From: Rhodocyclaceae bacterium | GTDB lineage: Bacteria > Pseudomonadota > Gammaproteobacteria > Burkholderiales > Rhodocyclaceae | Length of the DNA stretch: 64,000 nucleotides | Direction: 5' to 3' | Assembly: GCA_019455325.1 (NCBI GenBank) | Contig: JACFMQ010000001.1 | Location: 1 to 64,000, forward strand | Shown: positions 34,281-45,201 of the stretch, one piece after another | Layout of the letters: the number at the start of each line of letters is the position of its first letter | Position numbering within the stretch: position 1 is the first letter of the stretch | Translations under genes and position numbers: made by a program | The notes under the pieces: model-generated | The model's database searches: none | The model's input: only the letters and a program-made list of their open reading frames with translations | What the model was told of the DNA's origin: nothing

Positions 34281-35675
34281 TCAGGGGGCCGGCCGCCAGT
34301 CGCCGCCGAGCGCGGCGATCAGTTGCATGCTGGCGAGCAGGCGCTCGGCCTCGACGTCCAGCGCGCTGCGTTGGCTGCTCAGGGCGAGCGCCTGGGCGCT
34401 CGCCACTTCCAGGAAGGTGACCTCGCCGGCCTCGTAGCGGTAGGTGACGACGCGCTCGTTCTCCTCGGCCAGCGCCACCAGGCGCCGCTGCTGCGCGTCC
34501 TGCTCGGCCAGCGACTGCAGCGAGGCCAGCGCGTCTTCCGTCTCGCGCACTGCCTGCAGCACGCTGGCGCGCCAGACCTGGGCCTGCTCGTCGTACAGCG
34601 CCTGCGTCCGCAGCTCCTCGGCGCGGCGCGCGCCGCCGTCGAAGAGGAGGGCGGCCAGCGACGGGCCGAGCGACCAGACGCGCGCCGGCGCATCGACCAG
34701 TTCGCGCCAGCGCCCGCCCTGCAGCGCGCCGGCGGCGCCGACGTCGAGCGTCGGCAGCCAGGCGCGGCGGGCGATGCCGATGCGTGCGTTGGCGGCGGCC
34801 ATCTGGCGTTCGGCGGCGGCCACGTCGGGGCGCCGCACGAGCAGCGCGGCGGGCACCTGCGCCGGCGTCGCCGGCACCGCCGGCAGCGACGCGTCGCGGC
34901 GTTCCAGGCGCAGTTGCGCGGGCGTGCGGCCGGCGAGCAGGGCGAGGGCGTTCTCTTCCAGCATCCGCTGGCGCGCGGCGGCCAGCCGCTGCGTGCGCAC
35001 GGACTGCAACTGGGTCTCGGCCTGGATGACGTCGGCGCGGGCCACCAGGCCGGCCTCGTACTGGCGGCGGGTGAGCTGCAGCGAGCGCTCGTAGGCGGTC
35101 AGTGCGCGCGCGAACAGCGCGTCGTGCAGGTCGAGCGTGCGCAGGCGCACGTAGCCCTGGGCCGCGGTGATCTGCAGGGCGAGCCGCGCGGCGGCGAGGC
35201 TGGCCTCGGCGGCGCCGGCGTCGGCGTCTGCCGCCTCGGCGGCGAGCGCGACGCGGCCCCACAGGTCGGGCGTCCAGCCGATCTGCAGCCGGGCTTCGTA
35301 CAGGCGCGTGCCGGGGGCGCTGCCGCCGCTGCGGGTGTGGCCGAGCGACCCCTCGACGTTCGGCCAGGCGCCGGCGCGCGCGGCGTCGATCTGCGTCAGC
35401 GCCTGCCGGTGGCGCGCCTCGGCCTGCGCGAGCGTGGCGTTGGCCTCGGCCACATCGCGCAGCAGGCGGTCGAGCGCCGGATCGCCGTAGGGCCCCCACC
35501 AGGGGCCGGCGGCCTCGGGCGGCGCGGCGTCGGCGCGCTGCCAGCCGCCGGCATAGTGGAAGTCGGCGGGCAGGGCCGGGTCCGGCGGCGTCGGCGCCGG
35601 GCCCGCGGCGCAGGCGGCCAGCAGCAGGGACGGAAGGAGCGGGGCGAAGCGGAAGGTCGCGGCAGGTTTCTTCAT
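34281..35675 (-). CDS. RND efflux outer membrane lipoprotein, OprM/NodT family
   Basis: The 464-residue preprotein has lipobox LLLAAC with Cys21 near the N-terminus (start 35675). The two-repeat TolC-like body shows repeated helical barrel segments (ATLAQAEARHRQALTQIDAA; later RRQYEAGLVARADVIQAETQL and YRYEAGEVTFLEVASAQ). These lipoproteins form the outer-membrane exit duct of tripartite pumps. It is last in the mdtABC-type operon and overlaps the mdtC-like gene by 4 bp. The duct presumably serves this pump, so here all components are encoded together. Confidence 0.92.
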   Translation of the reverse strand: MKKPAATFRFAPLLPSLLLAACAAGPAPTPPDPALPADFHYAGGWQRADAAPPEAAGPWWGPYGDPALDRLLRDVAEANATLAQAEARHRQALTQIDAARAGAWPNVEGSLGHTRSGGSAPGTRLYEARLQIGWTPDLWGRVALAAEAADADAGAAEASLAAARLALQITAAQGYVRLRTLDLHDALFARALTAYERSLQLTRRQYEAGLVARADVIQAETQLQSVRTQRLAAARQRMLEENALALLAGRTPAQLRLERRDASLPAVPATPAQVPAALLVRRPDVAAAERQMAAANARIGIARRAWLPTLDVGAAGALQGGRWRELVDAPARVWSLGPSLAALLFDGGARRAEELRTQALYDEQAQVWRASVLQAVRETEDALASLQSLAEQDAQQRRLVALAEENERVVTYRYEAGEVTFLEVASAQALALSSQRSALDVEAERLLASMQLIAALGGDWRPAP

Positions 35676-38600
35676 GGCACGGAAGGGGCGATGCGGCCGT
35701 ACAGCACGCGCTGGCGCAGCCGTTCGAGGTAGAAATAGACCACGGGCGTGGTGTAGAGCGTGAGCAACTGGCTCACCGCCAGCCCGCCGACGATGGCGAT
35801 GCCCAGCGGCCGGCGGATCTCGGAGCCTTCGCCGAAGCCGAGCACCAGCGGCACCGCGCCGAGCAGGGCGGCGAGGTTGGTCATCAGGATCGGGCGCAGG
35901 CGCTGGCGCGCCGCCTGCCGGATCGCCTCGCGCGGCGGCAGGCCGTCGCGGCGCTGCGCGGCGAGCGCGAAGTCGATCATCAGGATGGCGTTCTTCATGA
36001 CCACGCCGATCAGCAGGAACAGGCCGAGCAGCGCGATCAGGCTGAACTCGGTGCCGGAGAGCCGCAGCGCCAGCAGCGCGCCGAGGCCGGCCGGCGGCAG
36101 CGTGGACAGGATGGTCACCGGGTGCAGCGTGCTTTCGTAGAGGATGCCGAGCACCAGGTACACCGCCACCAGCACGCCCAGGATCAGCCAGGGCTGGCGG
36201 CGCAGTGTCTCGGCCAGGCCGTTGACGTCCGGCGTCGGCTCGCCGGTGAAGATGCTGGCCGGCAGCATGAGCTGCGACACGGCGTCGTCGATGGCCTGCT
36301 GCGCCTGCTGCAGCGTCACGCCCGGCGCCAGGGCGTAGCTGATGCCGGAGGCGGCGAACTGGCTGTCGTGGAAGACACGGTCGCGCGTCAGCCCGTAGCG
36401 CCAGGTGGCGAAGGCCGAGAGCGGCACGCGCGCGCCGCTCTCGGTGATCACCTGCGCCTGCGCCAGCGCGTCGGGCTCGCTGCCCTGGCGCGGGTCCAGC
36501 TCCATGACCACGCGGTACTGGTTGAGCGCGTCGTAGAGCATCGCCACCTGCCGCTGCGAGAAGGAGTTGTTCAGCAGCGAAGCCACGTCCTGCATGCGCA
36601 CGCCGAGGCGGCGCGCCGCCTCGCGGTCCACCTGCAGCACCACCTGCTGGGCGTCCTCGCCGCTGGGAATGTTCACGTCCGCCAGTTCGGGCAGCGCGCG
36701 CAGCGCCTCGCCCACGGGCCGCGCCCAGGCGCGCAGCGCCTCCAGCGAATCGGAGCGCAGCACGAAGAGGTATTCGCCGTCGCCGCCGCGGCCGCCGCCC
36801 AGGCGGATGTCCTGCTCGACGTTGATGAACAGGATGCCGCCCGGAATCGGCGGCGCGCTGCGGCGCAGCCGGTCGGCCACGGCGGCGGCGGATTCCTTGC
36901 GCTCGGCCAGCGGCTTCAGGCGCACGCGGAAGCGCGAGTTGCTGATGCCGCCGCGGCCGCCGCTGGTGCCGGTGACGTCGGCGACGGCCGGGTCGGCGAG
37001 CAGCAACTGGCGGTAGGCCTCGATCTTGGGCTGCATGACCTGGAAGGAGAAGCCGTCGTCGCCGCGCACGAAGCCGCTCAACTGGCCGGTGTCCTGCTGC
37101 GGCAGCATGCCCTTGGGGATGGCGACGTAGAGCCAGACGTTCACGCCGATGGCGGCGCCGAGCAGCAGCAGGGTGACGATGCCGTGCCGCAGCGCCCAGC
37201 CGAGGCTGCGCTCGTAGCCCTGCTGCAGGCCGGCGAAGAGGGCGCGGCAGCGCGCGACGAAAGGGCCGGCGCGCGGCGGACGCGCCGGCAGCGCGTGCGC
37301 GCACAGCGCCGGCGTCAGCGTCACCGAGACGGCGAGCGAGATCAGCACCGCCGCCGCCAGCGTGATCGAGAACTCGCGGAACAGCCGTTCGACGACGCCG
37401 CCCATGAACAGGATGGAGACGAAGACGACGACCAGCGCCAGGTTCATCGCCAGCAGCGTGAAGCCGACCTCGCCGGCGCCGCGCAGGGCGGCGCGCCAGA
37501 CGGCGAAGCGGCCGCCGGGCCGGCGCTCGACGTGGCGCTGCACGTTTTCCAGCACGACGATGGCGTCGTCGACGACCAGCCCGGCGGCGACGATCAGCGC
37601 CATCAGCGACAGGTTGTTGAGCGAGAAGCCCTGCCACCACATCACGGCGAAGGCGCCGATCAGCGACACCGGCAGCGCCGCCGCGGGAATCAGCGCGGAG
37701 CGCGCGCTGCCGAGGAACAGCCAGACCACCGCCATCACCAGCAGGCAGGCCAGCAGCAGCGTGAACTGCGCCTCGGCCAGGGTGGCGCGGATGCCCGGCG
37801 AACGGTCCATGACCACCCGCAGCTCGGCGTCGGCGGGCAGCAGCGCCTGCAGTTGCGGCATCTGCGCGTGGATGGCGTCGATGGTCTGCACGATGTTGGC
37901 GTCGATGCGCCGGCTGACGAGCAGCACCACCGCCGGGTGGTCGTTGTGATAGCCGCTGGTGTAGCGGTTCTCGACCGAATCGCTGACCTCGGCGACGTCG
38001 GCGAGGCGGACGACGGTGTCGCCCCGGCGGTACACCACCAGATCGGCGAAGTCGGCGGCCGTGCGCAGCGGCGCCGACAGCGCGATCTGCCAGCGGCGCG
38101 CGTCCTGCGCCACCGCGCCCAGCGGACGCCAGGCGTTGGCATCGGCGACGGCGCGGCGCACGTCCTCCATCGACAGGCCGCGATGCACGAGCGCGGCGGC
38201 GTCGAGCTGCACGCGCACCGCCGGCAGTGAAGCGCCGTCCACCTGCACCTCGCCGACGCCGACGATCTGCGCCAGCTTCTGCGCCAGCACGGTCGCCGCG
38301 TGGTCGTACAGCGCCGACGGCGGCAGCCGCGGCGAACTGAGCGCCAGCGCCATGATCGGCGCCTGCGAGGGGTTCACCTTGACGTAGCTGGGGTTGTCGG
38401 TCATGCCCGAGGGGAGCTGGCTGCGCACCGCGTTGATCGCCGCCTGCACGTCGCGCGCGGCGTCGTCGATGTTGCGGTCCAGGTTGAATTCCAGGGTGAT
38501 GCGGGTGGCGCCCTGGTTGCTGCCGGACTGGATGCGGGTGACGCCGGCGATCGAGCCGAGCGCGCGTTCGAGCGGCGCGGCGACGGTGCTGGCCATGCTC

Positions 38601-38773
38601 TCGGGGCTGGCGCCGGGCAGGTTGGCGCGCACCTCGATGATCGGGAAGTCCACCGCCGGCAGCGGCGCCACCGGCAGCAGCCGCCAGGCGAGCAGGCCGG
38701 CGAGCAGCACGGCGACGGCGAGCATGCCGCTCGCCACCGGCCGGCGGATGAAGAAGCGGGCCAGCGCGTTCAT
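35672..38773 (-). CDS. mdtC: RND efflux pump inner membrane subunit, MdtC-like
   Basis: This 1033-residue protein starts [18 protein letters not shown] and has the RND plan of two homologous halves with twelve membrane helices and large periplasmic loops. Signature segments: [22 protein letters not shown]4 [17 protein letters not shown] with the proton-relay Asp pair, and [18 protein letters not shown] near the end. In E. coli MdtBC is a heterotrimeric pump for bile salts, novobiocin and other drugs, driven by protons. Here it follows its MdtB-like paralog with a 4-bp overlap. Confidence 0.92.
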   Translation of the reverse strand: MNALARFFIRRPVASGMLAVAVLLAGLLAWRLLPVAPLPAVDFPIIEVRANLPGASPESMASTVAAPLERALGSIAGVTRIQSGSNQGATRITLEFNLDRNIDDAARDVQAAINAVRSQLPSGMTDNPSYVKVNPSQAPIMALALSSPRLPPSALYDHAATVLAQKLAQIVGVGEVQVDGASLPAVRVQLDAAALVHRGLSMEDVRRAVADANAWRPLGAVAQDARRWQIALSAPLRTAADFADLVVYRRGDTVVRLADVAEVSDSVENRYTSGYHNDHPAVVLLVSRRIDANIVQTIDAIHAQMPQLQALLPADAELRVVMDRSPGIRATLAEAQFTLLLACLLVMAVVWLFLGSARSALIPAAALPVSLIGAFAVMWWQGFSLNNLSLMALIVAAGLVVDDAIVVLENVQRHVERRPGGRFAVWRAALRGAGEVGFTLLAMNLALVVVFVSILFMGGVVERLFREFSITLAAAVLISLAVSVTLTPALCAHALPARPPRAGPFVARCRALFAGLQQGYERSLGWALRHGIVTLLLLGAAIGVNVWLYVAIPKGMLPQQDTGQLSGFVRGDDGFSFQVMQPKIEAYRQLLLADPAVADVTGTSGGRGGISNSRFRVRLKPLAERKESAAAVADRLRRSAPPIPGGILFINVEQDIRLGGGRGGDGEYLFVLRSDSLEALRAWARPVGEALRALPELADVNIPSGEDAQQVVLQVDREAARRLGVRMQDVASLLNNSFSQRQVAMLYDALNQYRVVMELDPRQGSEPDALAQAQVITESGARVPLSAFATWRYGLTRDRVFHDSQFAASGISYALAPGVTLQQAQQAIDDAVSQLMLPASIFTGEPTPDVNGLAETLRRQPWLILGVLVAVYLVLGILYESTLHPVTILSTLPPAGLGALLALRLSGTEFSLIALLGLFLLIGVVMKNAILMIDFALAAQRRDGLPPREAIRQAARQRLRPILMTNLAALLGAVPLVLGFGEGSEIRRPLGIAIVGGLAVSQLLTLYTTPVVYFYLERLRQRVLYGRIAPSVP

Positions 38774-41700
38774 CCGGCCTCGGCCGCGGCGGCCGGCCGC
38801 CGCCTGCGCGCGAGCCGGTCGAAGGCCAGGTACACCACCGGCGTGGTGAACAGCGTCAGCACCTGGCTGACGATCAGCCCGCCGACCATGACGATGCCCA
38901 GCGGCTGCCGCAGCTCGGCGCCCGAGCCGCTGGCCAGCATCAGCGGCACGGCGCCGAACAGCGCGGCCAGCGTCGTCATCAGGATCGGCCGGAAGCGCAG
39001 CAGCGCGGCGCGGCGGATCGCCGCCTGCGGCGACAGCCCGAGGCGGCGCTGCGCGTCGAGCGCGAAGTCCACCATCATGATGCCGTTCTTCTTGACCAGC
39101 CCGATCAGCAGCACGATGCCGATCACCGCGATCAGGTCCAGCGGCCGGCCGGCGAGCAGCAGCGCCAGCAGCGCGCCGACCGTGGCCGAGGGCAGCGTGG
39201 ACAGGATGGTCAGCGGATGCACCGTGCTCTCGTAGAGCATGCCGAGCACCAGGTACATGACGACGACGGCGGCGAGCACCAGCCACAGCGTGTCGGCGAG
39301 CGAGCTGCGGAAGGCCAGCGCCGCGCCCTGGAAGGCCAGCTCGACCGAGGCGGGCAGGGCGATCTCGCGCTGCACGTCCTCGATGGCGGCGACCGCGTCG
39401 CCGAGCGACTGGCCGGGCGCCAGGTTGAACGACAGCGTGACCGCCGGGAACTGCCCCTGGTGCTCGATGGCCAGCGGCGCCAGGCGCGGCGTCACGCGCG
39501 CCAGCGCGGCCAGCGGCACCGGCTGCGCGCCGTCGCCGCCGGGCACGACGAAGATGCCTTCGAGCGCGCGCAGGCCGCCGGTGTCGGCGTCGTCGGCCGC
39601 GAGCACCACGCGGTACTGGTTCGACTGCGTGAACAGCGTGCTCACCTGCCGCTGGCCGAAGGCGCTGTGCAGCGCCGCGGCCACGTCGCTGACCTTGACG
39701 CCGAGGCGGGCGGCGGCGTCGCGGTCGATCTCGACGTGCGCCTGCGGGCCGGCGTTCTGCAGGTTGCTGGCGACGTCGGCCAGCTCGGGCCGGCTGCGCA
39801 GGCGGTCGACCATGCGTTCCGTCCACTGCGCGAGTTCGTCGGCGTCGGGCGTGCTCAGCGTGAACTGGTACTGCGTGCGGCTGACGCGGTCTTCCATGCC
39901 CAGCTCCTGCACCGGCTGGAACCAGGCGACGAGGCCGAGGACCCCGGCCGCGCGCTCGCGCAGCCGCGCGATCACCGCCGTCGCCCCGGCGCGCTCGCCG
40001 TGCGGCGCCAGGCCGATCAGCATGCGGCCGCCGTTGAGCGTGGCATTGCTGCCGTCCACGCCGATGAACGAGGCGACGCTGCGCACGTCCTCGTCTTCCA
40101 GCATGGCCGCGGCCAGCGCTTGCTGGCGCTCGGCCATGGCCTGGAAGGAGACGCCCTGCGGCGCCTCGGTGACGACCTGCACCAGGCCGCTGTCCTGCAC
40201 CGGGAAGAAGCCCTTGGGCACCGCCAGATAGAGCAGCGCGGTCAGCGCCAACGTGGCGGCGAGCGCCGCCAGCGCCAGCGGCTGGCGCGCCAGCACCCAG
40301 TCGAGCGCCTGCGCGTAGCGCGCGATGACGCGGCCGAGCCAGTCCGCCGGCGGCTCGTCGCCGTCGTGGTAGGCGGTCGGCGGCCGGCGCAGCATGCGCG
40401 CAGCCATCATCGGCGTCAGCGTCAGCGAGACGACGAGCGAGATGCCGATGGCCACCGCCAGCGTCACCGCGAATTCGTGGAACAGGCGCCCGACCACGTC
40501 GGCCATGAACAGCAGCGGGATCAGCACGGCCACCAGCGAGACGGTGAGCGAGACCAGCGTGAAGCCGATCTCGCGCGCGCCCTTCAGCGCCGCCTCCATC
40601 GGCGAGGCGCCGGCCTCGCGGTGGCGGGCGATGTTCTCCAGCATGACGATGGCGTCATCGACGACGAAACCGGTGGCGATGGTCAGCGCCATCAGGCTCA
40701 GGTTGTTCAGCGAATAGCCGAGCAGGTGCATGGCGGCGAAGGTGCCGACCAGCGACAGCGGCACGGCGATGCTCGGGATGATGGTCGCCGGCAGCGTGCG
40801 CAGGAAGACGAAGGTGACGGCGATGACCAGCGCGATGGCGAAGAGCAGCTCCTTCTGCACGTCGCGCACCGAGGCGCGGATGCTCTCGGTGCGATCGGTG
40901 AGGACGTGCACCTTCACCGCCGCCGGCAGCGTCGCGCTCATCTCGGGCAGCAGGGCGCGCACGCGGTCGGCCACCTCGATCACGTTGGCGCCGGGCTGGC
41001 GCTGGATGTTGAGCAGCACCGCCGGCTGCGTGCCGGTCCAGGCGGCCAGGTAGCGGTCTTCGGCGCCTTCCTCGACGCGCGCCACGTCGCCCAGGCGCAG
41101 CGGCGCGCCGTCCTGCCAGGCGACGATCAGCCGGCGGTATTCCTCGATCGAGCGGATCTGGTCGTTGGCGTCGAGCATGGTCGAGCGCGTGGGGCCGTCG
41201 AAGCTGCCCTTGGGCTGGTTCACGTTGGCCGCGGCGATGGCCGCGCGCAGCGTCTCCATCGACAGGCCGTGCACGGCCAGCGCGCGCGCGTTGGCCTCGA
41301 CGCGGACAGCCGGGCGCTGGCCGCCGGCCAGGCTGACCAGGCCGACGCCGGGCAGGCGCGAGATCTTCTGCGCCATGCGCGTGTCGATCAGGTCGACGAC
41401 GCGCGGCAGCGGCAGCGTTCCGGAGGTGACGGCGAGCGTCAGTATCGGGGCGTCGGCCGGGTTCACCTTGCGGTAGATCGGCGGCGTCGGCAGGTCGGCC
41501 GGCAGCAGGCTGGCGGCGGTCTGGATGGCGGCCTGCACCTCCTGCTCGGCGACGGCCATCTCGACCTCCAGCGAGAAGCGCAGCGTGATCGCCGAGGCGC
41601 CGCCCGAGCTGGTGGACGACATCTGCTGCAGGCCGGGAATCTGCCCGAGCCGGCGTTCCAGCGGCGCGGTGACGGTGCGCGCGGTGACGTCCGGGCTGGC

Positions 41701-41859
41701 GCCCGGATGGAAGGTGAACACCTGGATGACCGGGTAGTCCACCTGCGGCAGCGCGGCCACCGGCAGCAGCCGCCAGGCGAGCAGGCCGGCGATGAGCACG
41801 GCCAGCATCAGGAGCGCGGTGGCGACCGGCCGCAGGATGAAGGGGCGCGACAGCTCCAT
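38770..41859 (-). CDS. mdtB: RND efflux pump inner membrane subunit, MdtB-like
   Basis: This 1029-residue RND transporter begins [20 protein letters not shown], the MdtB-type opening. It contains [22 protein letters not shown]4 [17 protein letters not shown] with the acidic pair, and [17 protein letters not shown]. It is clearly paralogous to the MdtC-like protein downstream but distinct through the periplasmic loops. Two different RND subunits in tandem, fed by one adaptor, is the MdtABC arrangement. It starts 3 bp after the adaptor stop. Confidence 0.92.
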   Translation of the reverse strand: MELSRPFILRPVATALLMLAVLIAGLLAWRLLPVAALPQVDYPVIQVFTFHPGASPDVTARTVTAPLERRLGQIPGLQQMSSTSSGGASAITLRFSLEVEMAVAEQEVQAAIQTAASLLPADLPTPPIYRKVNPADAPILTLAVTSGTLPLPRVVDLIDTRMAQKISRLPGVGLVSLAGGQRPAVRVEANARALAVHGLSMETLRAAIAAANVNQPKGSFDGPTRSTMLDANDQIRSIEEYRRLIVAWQDGAPLRLGDVARVEEGAEDRYLAAWTGTQPAVLLNIQRQPGANVIEVADRVRALLPEMSATLPAAVKVHVLTDRTESIRASVRDVQKELLFAIALVIAVTFVFLRTLPATIIPSIAVPLSLVGTFAAMHLLGYSLNNLSLMALTIATGFVVDDAIVMLENIARHREAGASPMEAALKGAREIGFTLVSLTVSLVAVLIPLLFMADVVGRLFHEFAVTLAVAIGISLVVSLTLTPMMAARMLRRPPTAYHDGDEPPADWLGRVIARYAQALDWVLARQPLALAALAATLALTALLYLAVPKGFFPVQDSGLVQVVTEAPQGVSFQAMAERQQALAAAMLEDEDVRSVASFIGVDGSNATLNGGRMLIGLAPHGERAGATAVIARLRERAAGVLGLVAWFQPVQELGMEDRVSRTQYQFTLSTPDADELAQWTERMVDRLRSRPELADVASNLQNAGPQAHVEIDRDAAARLGVKVSDVAAALHSAFGQRQVSTLFTQSNQYRVVLAADDADTGGLRALEGIFVVPGGDGAQPVPLAALARVTPRLAPLAIEHQGQFPAVTLSFNLAPGQSLGDAVAAIEDVQREIALPASVELAFQGAALAFRSSLADTLWLVLAAVVVMYLVLGMLYESTVHPLTILSTLPSATVGALLALLLAGRPLDLIAVIGIVLLIGLVKKNGIMMVDFALDAQRRLGLSPQAAIRRAALLRFRPILMTTLAALFGAVPLMLASGSGAELRQPLGIVMVGGLIVSQVLTLFTTPVVYLAFDRLARRRRPAAAAEAG

Positions 41860-41862
41860 GTC

Positions 41863-43059
41863 TCAGCGCGCCGCGGCCGGCGCGGGGTCGATGATGGTCA
41901 CGGCGCGGCCGTCTTCCAGCCGGTCGAGCCCTTCGAGCACCACCGCGTCGCCGGCGGCCAGTCCCTCGGTGGCGACCATGCGCCCGTCGCCGGCGGGGCC
42001 CGGCACGATCGGGCGCACCTGCGCCTTGCCGTCGGCGACCACGTAGACGTAGCTGCCGCGCGAGCCGTGCTGCACCGCTTCGGCGGGGATGGTCAGCGCG
42101 CCGGGCAGGGTGCGCAGGTCGAGCCGCACGTTGACGAACTGGTTGGGAAAGAGCGCGTCGTCGGCGTTGTCGAAGCGCGCTTTCAGCCGCAGCGTGCCGG
42201 TGGCCAGGTCGATCTGGTTGTCCAGCGTGTCGAGCCGGCCGCGCGCGAGCAGGCGCCGGCCCTCGCGGTCCCAGGCCTGGACGGGCGGCGGCACGGCGCC
42301 GGCGTGCGCCGCGCGCACCGCCGCCACCTGCGGTTCGGGCACGCTGAACACCACCGTCACCGGCTGCGTCTGCAGGATGGTGAACAGGCCGTTGGCGTCG
42401 TTCTCGGCGACCAGGTTGCCTTCGTCCACGCGCCGCATGCCGACGCGGCCGCTGATCGGCGCCTCGATGCGGGTGTAGGAGAGCTGCAGCGCCGCATCGT
42501 CCACCTGCGCCTGGTCCGACTGCAGCGTGCCGCGCAACTGCTGCACCAGCGCCTCCTGGCGGTCGAGCTGCTGGCGCGCGACCGCGTCCTGCTCGAAGAG
42601 CTGGCGATAGCGCGCCAGCTCGCTCTCGGCCACCTTCAACTGCGCCAGGTTCTGCTGCTGCTGGCCCTGCGCCTGCGCCAGCCGGACGCGGTACGGGGCC
42701 GGGTCGATCTCGGCCAGCAACTGGCCGCGGCGCACCTGCTCGCCCTCGCGGAAGAGCACCCGCGCGAGCTGGCCGGGCACGCGGCTGCGCACGGTCACGG
42801 CGTTCATCGGCGTCACCGTGCCGATGGCCTGTGCCTGCACGGTGAAATCCTCCTGCTGCACGGCCTCCACCCGCACGGGCACGGGCCCTCGCCACGGATT
42901 GGGGCCGGGCGGCGGCGCCGCGGCGGAGCTGCGCAGGACGAAGTACCACAGGCCCGCCGCCAGCACGGCCAGCGCGAGCAGCCATACCGCCGGGCGGCGC
43001 AGGAGGGAGCGGAATCGGGAAAGCGGGGTGGCGGAGTCGTCCGGTCGGAACATGGTCAT
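41863..43059 (-). CDS. mdtA: RND efflux membrane fusion (adaptor) protein, MdtA-like
   Basis: This 398-residue protein has an N-terminal membrane anchor (VWLLALAVLAAGLWYFVL). The lipoyl/barrel-sandwich halves are split by a coiled-coil hairpin (LAQAQGQQQQNLAQLKVAES through LVQQLRGTLQSDQAQVD). PVTVVFSVPEPQ lies in the beta-barrel domain. An ATG at 43053 is an alternative start. It bridges the inner-membrane pump and the outer-membrane duct in the periplasm. First gene of the operon; no two-component genes (baeSR) are beside it. Confidence 0.92.
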   Translation of the reverse strand: MTMFRPDDSATPLSRFRSLLRRPAVWLLALAVLAAGLWYFVLRSSAAAPPPGPNPWRGPVPVRVEAVQQEDFTVQAQAIGTVTPMNAVTVRSRVPGQLARVLFREGEQVRRGQLLAEIDPAPYRVRLAQAQGQQQQNLAQLKVAESELARYRQLFEQDAVARQQLDRQEALVQQLRGTLQSDQAQVDDAALQLSYTRIEAPISGRVGMRRVDEGNLVAENDANGLFTILQTQPVTVVFSVPEPQVAAVRAAHAGAVPPPVQAWDREGRRLLARGRLDTLDNQIDLATGTLRLKARFDNADDALFPNQFVNVRLDLRTLPGALTIPAEAVQHGSRGSYVYVVADGKAQVRPIVPGPAGDGRMVATEGLAAGDAVVLEGLDRLEDGRAVTIIDPAPAAAR

Positions 43060-43463
43060 CCATCAATGAGGGCCGGGGGCGCCGGCGTTCGCAGGGCGGC
43101 GCGCCGCGGGGCGGCGACCGTGCGCGAAGAGGCGCGGAGAACGCCGGCCCGGCCGCGCCGTGCCGGCGTCGCATCAGGGACAATCGTGCGCTGTGGGGGG
43201 GTCCGGGCAGGCGGTCGGCCGTTCTTCACGACGCGAATGATAACAATTTTATGTGTCGCGGGCGTTGCCGGAGCGCCCGCCCGGGCAATCGCAGGGAGGC
43301 ATCCATGCGCAAGACGTCGCGCCGTCGTTGGGGCCGGCGGCATCGCAGCGTCGCGGTCGCCTGCGGGCGGGGTGCGGCTGCGAACGGCATGCTGCGATGA
43401 CATCCGGGAGAGGCTTCTTGTAATCTTGTAATATGGCTGTATCCCCACGGCGAGAGGCGATCG
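43060..43463. other. Divergent promoter region between the efflux operon and the GGDEF gene
   Basis: In these 404 bp I see no credible gene; a 30-codon Arg-rich frame at 43304 has no support. An AT-rich island at about 43231-43258 (GAATGATAACAATTTTATG) is the likely control region for the efflux operon. Its first half (TGATAAC) resembles half a Fur box but the second half does not. A second AT-rich spot just ahead of 43440 probably serves the GGDEF gene. Confidence 0.4.
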
Positions 43464-45137
43464 ATGCTGGAACGGTTTTTCTGGATGAACGGCGACCCGG
43501 CGCGCCTGCTGGTGGGAGAGTACGAGCCGAGCCTGGTCGCGCTGTCGGTGTTGATCGCCATCCTGAGCTGCTGCATCGGCATGCTGATCGCCGGCATCGC
43601 CCGGAGCAGCCGGAGCCCGAGGTTTCGCCACCTGGCGGTGGCGAGCGGCTCCCTGGCGCTGGGCGCGGGCATCTGGTCGATGCATTTCATCGGCATGCTG
43701 GCCTTCAGGCTGCCGACGCCGGTCGGCTACGACGCGCCGACGACGCTGGCCTCGGTGGTGCCGGCGGTCCTGTCCTCGTGGATCGCGCTCCAAATGCTGG
43801 CCAGGGAGCGGGTGACGGGCCGCCAGTTGCTCGCCGGCGGCGTGCTGATGGGCGCCGGCATCGGGGCCATGCACTACAGCGGCATGGCGGCCATGCGCAT
43901 GGCGCCGCTGCTGCGCTTCGACCCGGCCTGGTTCGCCGCGTCGATCGTCGTTTCGGCGCTGCTCGCCTGGTTCGCGCTGTGGCTGCGCTTCGGCCTGCGG
44001 CAGACGCGGCTGCTCGGCAACGCGGCCGTCACCGTGCTCAGCGGCACGGCGCTCGGCGTCGCGGTGGCGGCCATGCACTACGTGGCGATGGGCGCCGCCC
44101 GCTTCATCGGCGAGGATGTGCCGGGCCACGTCCACCGCCTCGACACCGATCTGATCGCCGGCATCACCATCGTCACCGTCGCGCTCGGCGGGGCGGTGCT
44201 CGCCGGCAACGTCTTCCTGCGCCTGCAGTTGCTCTATCGGCAACTGCGGCTGAGCGAGGCGCGCCAGAAGGCGATCTTCGACACCGCCGTCGACGGCATC
44301 ATCACCATCGACCGACACGGCACGATGCTTTCGGTCAATCCTTCGGTGACGCGCCTGTTCGGCTGGGCGCCGGAAGAGCTGATCGGGCAGGACGTCAAGA
44401 TGCTGATGCCCGAACCCAACCGCTCGATGCACGGGCAGTATCTGAAGAACTATCTCGACGGCGGGCCGGCCAAGGTGATCGGCATCGGGCGGGAGACGGC
44501 CGCCCAGCGCAAGGACGGCTCGATCTTCCCGATCCGGCTGGCGGTCGGCGAGGTGCGCTCCGACAAGCAGCTCACCTTCGTCGGCTTCATCACCGACATC
44601 TCCGAGCAGAAGCGCATCGCCCAGTTGCTGGAGCGCGAGGCCACGCACGACGCGCTCACCGATCTGCCCAACCGCCGCCGGCTGTCCCTGGTGCTGCCGC
44701 GCTCGATCGCCCGCGCCGACCGCTCCGGCGAACTGTTCGCGCTGCTCTTCATCGACCTCGACGGCTTCAAGAAGATCAACGACGACCTCGGACACGAGGC
44801 CGGCGACGAACTGCTAAAGGAGGTCGCCCTGCGGCTCTCGGGGATCGTCCGCCGCACCGACCTCGTGGCGCGCCTCGCCGGCGACGAGTTCGTGATCCTG
44901 CTGGAGGGGCTGCGCGCCGAGGACGAGGCCAGGCAGATGGCGGAGAGCGTCCTGGCCAGGCTTTGCCAGCCGACGGATCTGGGAGGCCGCGCGGTGTCCG
45001 TCGGCGCGAGCGTCGGCATGGCGTTCTACCGCAAGGGCTGCGGCCTGTCCCCCGAGGAACTGCTGCACCAGGCCGACCAGGCGATGTACAAGGTGAAACG
45101 CTGCGGCAAATGCGACATCGCCGTGTCCGACGACTGA
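43464..45137 (+). CDS. MHYT-PAS-GGDEF membrane signalling protein (diguanylate cyclase)
   Basis: This 557-residue protein carries an N-terminal MHYT sensor of about seven membrane helices with the three motifs MHFIGM, MHYSGM and MHYVAM. MHYT domains are thought to bind copper and sense O2, CO or NO. A PAS domain follows (about 260-385, DTAVDGIITIDRHGTML). The GGDEF domain has signature AGDEF in place of GGDEF, an intact DLDGFKKINDDLGHEAGD region, and an RRTD I-site five residues ahead of AGDEF. It should make cyclic di-GMP and be product-inhibited; the Gly-to-Ala change leaves activity uncertain. There is no EAL domain. Confidence 0.9.
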   Translation: MLERFFWMNGDPARLLVGEYEPSLVALSVLIAILSCCIGMLIAGIARSSRSPRFRHLAVASGSLALGAGIWSMHFIGMLAFRLPTPVGYDAPTTLASVVPAVLSSWIALQMLARERVTGRQLLAGGVLMGAGIGAMHYSGMAAMRMAPLLRFDPAWFAASIVVSALLAWFALWLRFGLRQTRLLGNAAVTVLSGTALGVAVAAMHYVAMGAARFIGEDVPGHVHRLDTDLIAGITIVTVALGGAVLAGNVFLRLQLLYRQLRLSEARQKAIFDTAVDGIITIDRHGTMLSVNPSVTRLFGWAPEELIGQDVKMLMPEPNRSMHGQYLKNYLDGGPAKVIGIGRETAAQRKDGSIFPIRLAVGEVRSDKQLTFVGFITDISEQKRIAQLLEREATHDALTDLPNRRRLSLVLPRSIARADRSGELFALLFIDLDGFKKINDDLGHEAGDELLKEVALRLSGIVRRTDLVARLAGDEFVILLEGLRAEDEARQMAESVLARLCQPTDLGGRAVSVGASVGMAFYRKGCGLSPEELLHQADQAMYKVKRCGKCDIAVSDD

Positions 45138-45201
45138 GCCCGGCCCGGCCTGGAACGCGTGGCGGGCGGCCAGAAAGTGACGGGGACGGCCGCCGGGCGC
45201 G

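Noticed and set aside
43231-43258. Fur box upstream of the efflux operon
   Set aside because: Only one half (TGATAAC) fits; the second half matches poorly.
43304-43396. 30-codon Arg-rich frame between the efflux operon and the GGDEF gene
   Set aside because: There is no conservation evidence, and composition is as expected by chance at this GC content.
34281-43431. Very long open frames on the plus strand opposite the efflux operon, and extended minus-strand frames joining OprM with upstream sequence
   Set aside because: They are shadows caused by high GC content: Arg/Ala/His-rich low-quality translations antisense or out of frame to clear RND genes.
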